From: Gammaproteobacteria bacterium
Lineage (GTDB): Bacteria > Pseudomonadota > Gammaproteobacteria > Steroidobacterales > Steroidobacteraceae
Direction of reading: 5' to 3'
Assembly: GCA_028293725.1 (NCBI GenBank)
Contig: JAQGOE010000382.1
Span: forward strand, 1-29,481
Length of the DNA: 29,481 bases
Part shown: piece after piece, positions 15,346-22,371 of the stretch
Position numbering within the stretch: position 1 is the stretch's first letter
How the letters are laid out: each line of letters opens with the position of its first letter
Notes under the pieces: generated by a model
What the model was told of the DNA's origin: nothing
What the model saw: only the letters and a program-made list of their open reading frames with translations
The model's database searches: none
Program-made: the position numbers and the translations under genes

Positions 15346-16467
15346 TTGAATACCGATACCGCCCTCCCGAACCCCTCGTCAGCGCCTCCCCTGCAACCGA
15401 CCGTGCTGTATTTCGCCCGGCTCGGCGATGCGGTCATGCAGACCGCGCTCCTGAATTTCCTGCATCGCCGCTTCCATCGGCCTTGCAACGTGATCGGGGC
15501 CGGATCGTGGAACTCCGCCGTCTACGTGGGCAATCCCGACGTCGCAAACCTCTGGTCCTTCGGCCGGCATTTTCCCTTCCCGCTCACTCGGCAATGGCCC
15601 CGGGTGGCCCGCGCGCTGCGGGAGAGTCATCCCGGCCCTATCTACATCTGCGAGCACCATTACCGGCAGCTTCCGCGGATACGCCGAATGCTCTCGCTCA
15701 GCCGGGTGGATCCCGCGCGCTGTGTGTTCATGAAGGAGGTACCCCAGACAATCCATCACTCTGTGGACCGCCTCGTCAACCTCGGGAAGCAGACTCCGCC
15801 GGTCTTGAACGCAGCCGACTACCCGTTACCGATAGAGACGTCGGCGTGGGCCCCGCGCCTGCGGGTGGAGAACGCCGATCGGGTCGAGTTGGATGCTTGG
15901 CTTCGCGGGCAGGGCTGGTCGGGGCGGCCCATCATCATGGTCCAGCCTGGCAGCCACCGAAGTATGAGTCGCCGTCGCAAGCGGTGGCGACGGTTGCAGA
16001 CAGACGACAAAGCATGGCCGATCGAGCGTTGGGCCTCCCTGTTGCAGATGGTCCATGCGCGGATGCCCGATTCACTCATCATGCTTCGCGGCTCGGACGA
16101 AGAAGTGAAGATGCTGCACGAGGTAAAGGCTGCCGCGCGACTCGACTCGGTGGTCGTGGCGGGCGTCGGACTGCGGCGGCTGTTTGCACTGTGCGAGGCG
16201 TCTCACAGCATGATCTCAGTGGATACGGGCCCCGCGCACGCCGCCGCGGCGTTAGGTCTGCCGTTGGTTGTTATGCATGGCGCCGGACCGCAACGCTTTT
16301 GGCTGCCACGCAGTTGGTCGGGCTCTCCGGTCATCGGAGTAGGCGGGCCGCCGGAGTCGATGCGCGTGGATCAGATTCCCGTCGAGCCGGTCTTCGACGC
16401 CTGGTGCACCGTCGTCGGCATGGCCTCGAGTCGGGCGCCGGTCACGATCGGGGCCACCATACCCTGA
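15346..16467 (+). CDS. Glycosyltransferase family 9 (heptosyltransferase-like)
   Basis: 373 residues if the TTG at 15346 is the start; a GTG at 15403 would give a protein 19 residues shorter, beginning right at the first strand (VLYFARLGDAVMQTALL). Neither has a good ribosome binding site, so the start is uncertain. The GT9 fold is shown by this N-terminal RLGD motif, the second-domain PGSHR with a basic insert before KAWPIERWASLL, and the donor-site motif SVDTGPAHAAAALGLPLVVMHGA. GT9 enzymes use ADP-heptose or related donors in lipopolysaccharide core assembly at the inner membrane. No other LPS gene is adjacent. The 3' end overlaps the convergent MFS gene by 97 bases. Confidence 0.88.
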   Translation: MNTDTALPNPSSAPPLQPTVLYFARLGDAVMQTALLNFLHRRFHRPCNVIGAGSWNSAVYVGNPDVANLWSFGRHFPFPLTRQWPRVARALRESHPGPIYICEHHYRQLPRIRRMLSLSRVDPARCVFMKEVPQTIHHSVDRLVNLGKQTPPVLNAADYPLPIETSAWAPRLRVENADRVELDAWLRGQGWSGRPIIMVQPGSHRSMSRRRKRWRRLQTDDKAWPIERWASLLQMVHARMPDSLIMLRGSDEEVKMLHEVKAAARLDSVVVAGVGLRRLFALCEASHSMISVDTGPAHAAAALGLPLVVMHGAGPQRFWLPRSWSGSPVIGVGGPPESMRVDQIPVEPVFDAWCTVVGMASSRAPVTIGATIP

Positions 16468-17648
16468 GGCTGTGCGTTGATGAACGGACCCTTTTGCGCG
16501 GGTGGCACCGGTTTACGGCGGCTCTTGCGCCACAAATCGTAAATGGTGAGCGCACCCGTCAGTGTCGCGAGTGTCGTGAAGTAAGCCGGCGGTCCGAATG
16601 CGGCAATCAAACTGCCCGCCAATACCGGGCCGAAAGCCGCGGCACAGCCATTCAGGCGCAGCAAAGCGCTGCTCGCGGCCACCATCTGCGCGGTTTCGAG
16701 CTTATCGTTCACATGTGAAACGGAAAGCGAGTACAGCGTGAGCGCGAACCCGCTGAAGCACGCGGTGAGCAGCAGAAACAGCGCGCGTGGCATCTCACCG
16801 CCAAACGCCACGAGGCTGCCGGCGACGATGGTGGCCAACGTACAGACGGCGGCGATCACAGTGCGCCGGTCCGTGCGATCTGAAAGTCTGCCGACCGGAT
16901 ATTGCGTGAGGACTGCCGCCAGGATGCTGACGGCCATGAAGGTCGCGATGCCGGAGTTCCCCAGGCCACTCAGCCGTGCGTATACCGGGCCCATGGAGAA
17001 GATGATCGAGGAGATCATGCCCGAGACCGAAACCGCCACGACCCCGAGCGGCGAGTTGCGATAGAGATCGCCGTAGCTCACCTTCTTCGGCAACGCGGGC
17101 CCCGGAACCTGAGTCGCGGACAGGGCTATCGGCACCATCGACAACGAGATCAGTACCGACACCAGCATGAAGGGTGTTGGCGTGCTGGGGTTGGCCAGGA
17201 TCAGCAGGAACTGCGCGGCACCGAGCCCGACATACAACACGAGCATGTAGACGGCGAGCAGCCGGCCGCGATTCGTCTTGCTGGCGCGGTCATTCAGCCA
17301 ACTCTCCGCAACGACGTAGATGCCGGCGAAGCACACACCGGAAAGCAAGCGCATGACGGCCCAGATGGTGGACTGCACGAACGCCGCTTGCACGAGGATG
17401 GAGGCCGACGCGATGGCCGCCAGGACGGCGAACACACGGATGGGTCCGATCTGCCGCAGCAGGCGTGGTGCGGCCGAGGTGCCCAGAAGATAACCCACGT
17501 AATAACACGACATGATGATGCCGGTTACGGGAGTAGGGAATCCTTCGAGGGTGGCGCGTAAGCCGAGCAGCGTGCCCTGCAGGCCCGCCCCCAACATCAA
17601 CACCCCCATGCCCAGGAGCAACGGCCATGTTGCGGTAATCGAGTTCAC
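16371..17648 (-). CDS. MFS transporter, YcaD-like
   Basis: 425 residues with 12 hydrophobic segments. The YcaD-like pattern is seen in TM2-3 (GIIMSCYYVGYLLG), the TM4-5 region (MRLLSGVCFAGIYVVAESWLND) and the loop KTNRGRLLAVYMLVLYVGLG; the second half has QYPVGRLSDRTDRR. The substrate is unknown. The C-terminal tail of about 45 residues is hydrophilic and is partly encoded in the 97 bases that overlap the convergent glycosyltransferase gene. The lipoprotein gene lies 52 bases upstream on the same strand and may be co-transcribed. Confidence 0.92.
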   Translation of the reverse strand: MNSITATWPLLLGMGVLMLGAGLQGTLLGLRATLEGFPTPVTGIIMSCYYVGYLLGTSAAPRLLRQIGPIRVFAVLAAIASASILVQAAFVQSTIWAVMRLLSGVCFAGIYVVAESWLNDRASKTNRGRLLAVYMLVLYVGLGAAQFLLILANPSTPTPFMLVSVLISLSMVPIALSATQVPGPALPKKVSYGDLYRNSPLGVVAVSVSGMISSIIFSMGPVYARLSGLGNSGIATFMAVSILAAVLTQYPVGRLSDRTDRRTVIAAVCTLATIVAGSLVAFGGEMPRALFLLLTACFSGFALTLYSLSVSHVNDKLETAQMVAASSALLRLNGCAAAFGPVLAGSLIAAFGPPAYFTTLATLTGALTIYDLWRKSRRKPVPPAQKGPFINAQPQGMVAPIVTGARLEAMPTTVHQASKTGSTGI

Positions 17649-17700
17649 GTGCGCGTGCGATATGGCGTGTCGGAGCCGCCGGTCCTGGCGGTCGTGCTGC

Positions 17701-18498
17701 TCACCAGGCCGGACCTTGGGGGGCGTGCTGCCAGACGCTGCCGAGAATGCTGGCGAGGTTTTCCGTCATGTCGATAGGCTTGACGTACTTATAAGAGAGG
17801 TCCTGCGCCTGGCGCCGGTCGAGCAGAAACACGTCCGTGACGCCATCCGCCAGGTCGTCCGGCCCGTCGTCCTCACCCTGGGCGTTTTTGTCCGCCCACG
17901 ACGGGTTCGCGGCACAGACGAATAGTTGCGCCTCTACGAGTGTGATCGGAAAGACCTTGACGACCTCCACCTCGGTCCGCTGGCTGTCACTCCACTTGCG
18001 CGCGAAGCTCAATTGCTCCACCTGGGAAAACACGGGATTGGGAACCGCCCGTGACTGGTGAGCGCGGAAGTCGAATACGCGGCGCTCAACCGAGACGGCA
18101 ACCAGGCGCTCGAGATCCACGGCCGACCAGGCAATGAGCCCGTCCTTGATGAACCTTCCGGTGAAGCGCTTCACCACGCCCCGGCGGATCCTGGCGACCT
18201 CCAGCGGCAGCGGCTCCAACGGATGATCCAGCACGATGAGCTTCCCGGCATCCGACGGATGATCATCCGAGGCGATCGCCACCGACTCGGTGGAGCTCTG
18301 CGTCATCGAGCGCTGCACCGGGCCACTCTTCACTTCACCGAACGGATGGCGCGCGCAGAAAGGTCCTTCGGTGGTCGGGGGCTGGATGACGTGCCCTCCC
18401 TTCTCACCCGGCCGCTGCGGCGAACTGCATCCAGACGCGGCCAGGGTAACCGCCAGTAAAGCAACCAGTCCGGCGTGGCCGGCTCTAATTCGATCCAT
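17701..18498 (-). CDS. Lipoprotein of unknown function
   Basis: 265 residues from the ATG at 18498, chosen because GGAAAA precedes it at a good distance and the protein then has a compact signal peptide (MDRIRAGHAGLVALLAVTL) ending in the lipobox-like Ala-Ser-Gly-Cys. An ATG at 18525 would add nine residues. The mature part has no motif I recognise. It contains an acidic insert (NAQGEDDGPDDLADG) and a stretch suggestive of a beta-rich domain (VERRVFDFRAHQSRAVPNP; RTEVEVVKVFPITLVEAQLFV). It is anchored to a membrane, probably on the periplasmic side. It precedes the MFS gene. Confidence 0.75.
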   Translation of the reverse strand: MDRIRAGHAGLVALLAVTLAASGCSSPQRPGEKGGHVIQPPTTEGPFCARHPFGEVKSGPVQRSMTQSSTESVAIASDDHPSDAGKLIVLDHPLEPLPLEVARIRRGVVKRFTGRFIKDGLIAWSAVDLERLVAVSVERRVFDFRAHQSRAVPNPVFSQVEQLSFARKWSDSQRTEVEVVKVFPITLVEAQLFVCAANPSWADKNAQGEDDGPDDLADGVTDVFLLDRRQAQDLSYKYVKPIDMTENLASILGSVWQHAPQGPAW

Positions 18499-18674
18499 GA
18501 TTTTCCGGGCTCGTAAATCGCTCATGAAATATTCGTTACAAGCGGAACGCGCCACACGATGTGGCCCTGGTGAGTATAGCTGTAGGGGAAACCGATGCTC
18601 ACGCACCTCGATCCGGCCTCGGCCCTGGCCGTGAGTAGCGCCGTCGAGCGCCAGCGACCACAATTGGATCCTCT

Positions 18675-18701
18675 TGTCGAAATCGCCGTAGCCCGGGCGT
18701 C
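18675..18701 (+). promoter_or_regulatory. Candidate ECF42-type promoter
   Basis: TGTCGA (18675-18680) and CGTC (18698-18701) are 17 bases apart and lie 53 bases upstream of the YCII gene start. This matches the promoter motif I recall as reported for ECF42 sigma factors (TGTCGA at -35, CG[A/T]C at -10). It would make the YCII-sigma operon self-activated. The rest of the 256-base gap 18499-18754 shows no other clear element. Confidence 0.6.
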
Positions 18702-18754
18702 ATTGTGCTGGCGAAGCATGGTGCTCGCCTCTAGGACCACACCGGAGACTTCAC

Positions 18755-19102
18755 GTGCAGTACATGTTGCTGATCTATTCGGACCCCACCCCATTCCTCA
18801 AGATGACCCCTGAACAGCAGAGTCAGGGCCTCGCGGCCTACCAGTCGTACATGGAGGCTCTGACGAAATCAGGAGCCCTCAAGGCGTCGGGCCGGTTGCA
18901 GCCGACCTCGACCGCGACGACGGTAAAGGTCACGAACGGCAAAACGCAGGTGCTCAACGGCCCCTACGCGGAGACGAAGGAGCAATTGGGAGGCTACTTC
19001 CTCATCGACGTGCCGGACCTCGACGCCGCGCTGTCATGGGCCGCGCGCTGCCCGGGCTCGAGTCACGGCACGGTCGAGGTGCGCCCGATCTGGGTCATGT
19101 AG
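18755..19102 (+). CDS. YCII-related (DGPF-type) small protein
   Basis: 115 residues starting at a GTG with GGAG seven bases upstream. The family is recognised by its start (MQYMLLIYSDP), the helix around EQQSQGLAAYQSYMEALTKSG, the strand LKASGRLQPTSTATTV, and the motif VLNGPYAETKEQLGGYFLIDVPDLDAALSWAARCPG, followed by VEVRPIW. Here the classic Asp-Gly-Pro-Phe is Asn-Gly-Pro-Tyr. These dimeric alpha/beta-barrel proteins are the standard genomic partners of ECF42 sigma factors; their biochemical role is not established. The sigma gene follows 30 bases downstream. Confidence 0.94.
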   Translation: MQYMLLIYSDPTPFLKMTPEQQSQGLAAYQSYMEALTKSGALKASGRLQPTSTATTVKVTNGKTQVLNGPYAETKEQLGGYFLIDVPDLDAALSWAARCPGSSHGTVEVRPIWVM

Positions 19103-19132
19103 ACCCGGACGGCGGCGACCCGGATCCAACTC

Positions 19133-20401
19133 ATGATCCCCGGCGAAGGCGGCGAGCAGGCACGAAATACGGCGGACGCGGTCGCACGCCGCAGTTACGG
19201 CAAGCTCGTCGCCTTTCTCGCCGCGCGAACGCGCGACGTGGCTTCGGTCGAAGACGCGCTATCGGAAGCGTTCGCCGCGGCGCTGGCGGATTGGCCCATA
19301 AACGGTTGTCCGGCCAACCCCGAAGGTTGGCTGTTGACCGCGGCACGCCGCAAGCTGATCGACTTCGCTCGGCGCCGACGCACCGGAGATCTGGCCAGCG
19401 GTGAATTGCAAAGGCTCGCGGAGGAGTTGGAAACCGCCAGCAACGCGAGCACGGCCGATGCCGTGGAGATTCCCGACCAACGTCTCGCATTGATGTTTGC
19501 CTGCGCGCATCCGGCGATCGATGCCGGGGTGCGCGCACCTTTGATTTTGCAGACCCTGCTCGGTCTGGACGCGGCAATGATCGCTTCGGCGTTCCTCACC
19601 TCGCCAACGGCCATGGGGCAGCGACTCGTTCGTGCCAAGGACAAGATCCGGCAAGCCGGCATTCCTTTTCGCATCCCGGAGCGTGAGGAGTTGCCAGGGA
19701 AGCTCGCAGCGGTGTTGGATGCCATCTACGCTGCCTTCTCGGAGGGCTGGGTCGATTCCGGGGGCACCGATGCCGCTCGGCGGGACCTGGCCGAAGAAGC
19801 CCTGTTTCTCGGGCAACTGCTGACACAACTGCTGCCGGACGAGCCGGAAGCCCTGGGGCTGGTGGCCCTGATGCTCCACGTGGAGGCGAGGCGGCCCGCT
19901 AGACGCGACGCCCGGGGGGATTACGTGCCTCTAGCCGAGCAAAACATGGAGTTGTGGAACCTGGACATGATCCGCGCGGGCGAGTCACTCCTGACGCGCG
20001 CAAGCTCGCTGGCCTCCATCGGCCGCTACCAACTCGAGGGAGCGCTGCAGTCAGCACACGTGCATCGCCGGCGCACCGGGCAGGCTAACTGGACCGACAT
20101 CGTGCAGATCTACGACGCCCTCATGGAGCTGTCAGGCTCACCAGTCATCGCCATCAATCGCGCGCTCGCGCTCGCCGAAGTGCAAGGCGCAGCCGCCGGC
20201 CTGGAATCACTGGAACATCTCACTGGCGACTCGCGCCTGACGGAGTATCAACCGTTCTGGGCCGCTCGTGCGGAGTTACTGGCTCGAACTGGAGCGTCCG
20301 CAAGTGCCCATCACGCATACGAGGTGGCAATCGGCCTCGAGCGAGACCCCGCGGTCCGTCGCTTCCTGCAGAGGCGCCAATCGGCTCTGACGCACGCCTA
20401 G
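19133..20401 (+). CDS. RNA polymerase sigma factor, ECF42 group, with C-terminal helical extension
   Basis: 422 residues, about twice the length of a plain ECF sigma factor. Region 2 is visible around RRSYGKLVAFLAARTRDVASVEDALSEAFAAAL and NPEGWLLTAARRKLIDFARRR. Region 4 lies around APLILQTLLGLDAAMIASAFLTSPTAMGQRLVRAKDKIR. The remaining half (from about residue 180) is the DUF6596-type and TPR-like extension (AVLDAIYAAFSEGW, EALGLVALMLHVEARRPAR, YDALMELSGSPVIAINRALALAE). In this group there is no classical anti-sigma factor, and the extension is reported to be needed for activity. It forms an operon with the upstream YCII gene and converges on the LytTR gene. Confidence 0.94.
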   Translation: MIPGEGGEQARNTADAVARRSYGKLVAFLAARTRDVASVEDALSEAFAAALADWPINGCPANPEGWLLTAARRKLIDFARRRRTGDLASGELQRLAEELETASNASTADAVEIPDQRLALMFACAHPAIDAGVRAPLILQTLLGLDAAMIASAFLTSPTAMGQRLVRAKDKIRQAGIPFRIPEREELPGKLAAVLDAIYAAFSEGWVDSGGTDAARRDLAEEALFLGQLLTQLLPDEPEALGLVALMLHVEARRPARRDARGDYVPLAEQNMELWNLDMIRAGESLLTRASSLASIGRYQLEGALQSAHVHRRRTGQANWTDIVQIYDALMELSGSPVIAINRALALAEVQGAAAGLESLEHLTGDSRLTEYQPFWAARAELLARTGASASAHHAYEVAIGLERDPAVRRFLQRRQSALTHA

Positions 20402-20423
20402 GCGATGCCTGTGAGCCTCGCCT
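20400..20423. terminator. Possible bidirectional hairpin between convergent genes
   Basis: AGGCGA (20400-20405) and TCGCCT (20418-20423) are perfect inverted 6-base arms with a 12-base loop, filling the gap between the sigma gene stop and the LytTR gene stop. No T-run follows on either strand, so an intrinsic terminator is doubtful. Confidence 0.25.
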
Positions 20424-21190
20424 CAAAGACGATCGCGGATGGCTGGGGGTAGAAGGGCCTTGTAACGTCGACTCAGCGCGAGAGTCTGGCCATCGCGCAA
20501 TACGAGCTCATAGTCACCATGAAACATCGGGCGCAGCTCGGCGATGAAGCCCACCCGTACCACGTGAGACCGATGGACGCGAAGAAATTCGGCAGGATCC
20601 AGCTGTGCGACAAAGCTCGTGAGTGAGTCGCGCACCAGGTGAACTTTGCCGACCGCCTGCACCTCCACGTAGTTGCCGGCGGCGGAAATTTTCTGAATGT
20701 CTTCCACGGCAAGAAAGAAGGCTCGCTCCGGTTCGCGCACCAGGATCTGCCGCGCGGCTGCGGGCCGGCCAGGAACTCCCGCCAGCAGGCGCCGCACCCG
20801 TTCCTCCAGATCGCTGTGATCAGGTTCGGCGAGCGCGGCACGAATGCGCTCCACACTGCGCTGGAAGCGATCCCGGTCGAAGGGCTTCAGCAGGTAGTCG
20901 ACCGCCTGTACCTCGAAGGCGCGCACGGCGTACTCCGAATATGCGGTCGTGAACACAACGAGCGGCGACGCGATGTCGCGTAGTCCGTCGAGTACATCGA
21001 AACCACTGCGCGTCCCGAGCTGGATGTCGAGATAGATCACGTCCGGCACGGCTGCGGCGACGGCAGCGATGCCCTCCTCCACCGTCGCAGCCTCGGACTC
21101 AACACGGAAGTCTTCCAACTCCGCAAGGAAACGCCCGAGCTTGGCGCGGGCGGGAGGCTCATCTTCGATAATGACAACCGAGTAGGTCAT
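20423..21190 (-). CDS. LytTR-family response regulator
   Basis: 255 residues. The receiver domain (about 1-120) has the acidic pair Glu9-Asp10, the phospho-acceptor Asp55 in VIYLDIQLG, the conserved Thr in VVFTTAYSEYAVRAF and the Lys in YLLKPFD. The C-terminal LytTR DNA-binding domain (about 150-250) shows VEDIQKISAAGNYVEV, LVRDSLTSF, FLRVHRSHVVRV and LSRRYKALLP. It would bind direct-repeat promoter sites when phosphorylated by the partner kinase. Its start overlaps the kinase stop by four bases (ATGA), so the pair is one translationally coupled unit. Target genes are unknown. Confidence 0.96.
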   Translation of the reverse strand: MTYSVVIIEDEPPARAKLGRFLAELEDFRVESEAATVEEGIAAVAAAVPDVIYLDIQLGTRSGFDVLDGLRDIASPLVVFTTAYSEYAVRAFEVQAVDYLLKPFDRDRFQRSVERIRAALAEPDHSDLEERVRRLLAGVPGRPAAARQILVREPERAFFLAVEDIQKISAAGNYVEVQAVGKVHLVRDSLTSFVAQLDPAEFLRVHRSHVVRVGFIAELRPMFHGDYELVLRDGQTLALSRRYKALLPPAIRDRL

Positions 21191-22248
21191 GCCGCCACCG
21201 GGAAATTCACCGTCACCACGACGCCACGGGGCGTACGCGCAGCCAGGTCGAATGTGTGATCGCCGGGGAATAGCAGCTCGAGGCGCCGCGAGACGTTGGA
21301 AAGACCCGTACCGGGCGCAACCGGGGTGTCGGCAGGAAGTCCGGCACCGTCGTCGCTGACGGTATATTGCAAACGACGGCCGTTGCGCCGTACGTCGACG
21401 TGCAATCGGCCACGGCCGTCACCCAAACCATGGCGCAGGGCATTTTCCACGAGGGGTTGCAACAGCAAACGCGGGACCTGGGTGGTTTCCAACCCGGGCT
21501 CGACCTCGACCTCGAAGGCAAGCTGGCCCCGAAAGCGCTCGGCCATCATGCCCGCGTAACCCCGCAGCCAACCTAACTCGCGCTCGAGCGGCACCAGCAT
21601 GTCACGGTCGGTTTCGTAGGCGGCCCGCAGCAGATCGCCGAGCTGAGTGATCATGCGATCCGCGGCCGCGACGTCCTCGTGCATACGGTTCGAGATGGCG
21701 TTCAGGGAGTTGAACAGAAAATGCGGCTCGATCTGGGTGGTCAGGTGCCGGAGCCGAGCCTCGCTGAGCTCCGATACCAGCTGCGCGGCGCGCAACTCAC
21801 CCGCGCGCCGGACGCGGAATTCCCTGATGGCAAACACGATGACCAGAATCGTCGCATAGGTGATGAGATCTTTTTGCAGCTCGTAGACACCCTGTATGAG
21901 CACGTTTCCGAACGTATAAACCTCGCCTGCGCCCGCATAGATGAGCTTGCGAAAAAGCACCATGATCGTCGTATGCGCTACCGAGAACACCACCGCGCCG
22001 GCGAGGTGCGCGAGCGCGATTCCGCTGCGTGGCCGTGCATCCAGCCTGAAGCGATCCTCGAAGCGAATGACGAACGGAACCAGCGCGCCGATTACGAGTA
22101 TGCTGCTCAATTCCCAGACGAAAGGCTTCCACTGCGCGATCGACTTGACCGCGCGTAAGGCGATCATCTGATTGATGCCGTTATAGGCGCCGAAGAGCGC
22201 CACCAACGGCACGTACAGAGGCCAGAGTGGACGTGGCTTGCTTGCCAT
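21187..22248 (-). CDS. Sensor histidine kinase, LytS/YehU type
   Basis: 353 residues. About four membrane helices occupy residues 10-160 with no extracytoplasmic sensor domain of note. A short coiled region (RRAGELRAAQLVSELSEARLRHL) leads to the His_kinase motif QIEPHFLFNSLNAI with phospho-acceptor His176. A HATPase domain follows with the N-box LLQPLVENALRHGLG and the G-box region DDGAGLP and GTGLSNVSRRL. It partners the LytTR regulator downstream. A TAGGA eight bases before the ATG is a plausible ribosome binding site. The stimulus is unknown; sensing by the membrane helices is inferred from the absence of another input domain. Confidence 0.95.
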   Translation of the reverse strand: MASKPRPLWPLYVPLVALFGAYNGINQMIALRAVKSIAQWKPFVWELSSILVIGALVPFVIRFEDRFRLDARPRSGIALAHLAGAVVFSVAHTTIMVLFRKLIYAGAGEVYTFGNVLIQGVYELQKDLITYATILVIVFAIREFRVRRAGELRAAQLVSELSEARLRHLTTQIEPHFLFNSLNAISNRMHEDVAAADRMITQLGDLLRAAYETDRDMLVPLERELGWLRGYAGMMAERFRGQLAFEVEVEPGLETTQVPRLLLQPLVENALRHGLGDGRGRLHVDVRRNGRRLQYTVSDDGAGLPADTPVAPGTGLSNVSRRLELLFPGDHTFDLAARTPRGVVVTVNFPVAA

Positions 22249-22371
22249 CCGGCGATCCTACCCTAGTTAACGTACGGCACAATTCTCCCGGGGTGAGCGG
22301 GACCCTGCCGGGGACGAGCGGCTGAGAATCTCCTACGTTACACTCGCCGCGAGTCAGCTCCGGAGTTGTTC

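Noticed and set aside
15483..16718. Plus-strand frame of 411 codons overlapping the glycosyltransferase gene
   Set aside because: It lies one frame off a recognisable GT9 protein and has an Arg/Gly/Ala-rich composition with no motif; it also runs into the MFS gene on the other strand.
18522..18794. Minus-strand frame of 90 codons in the gap between the lipoprotein and YCII genes
   Set aside because: No ribosome binding site or recognisable sequence, and it would overlap the YCII start and its predicted promoter.
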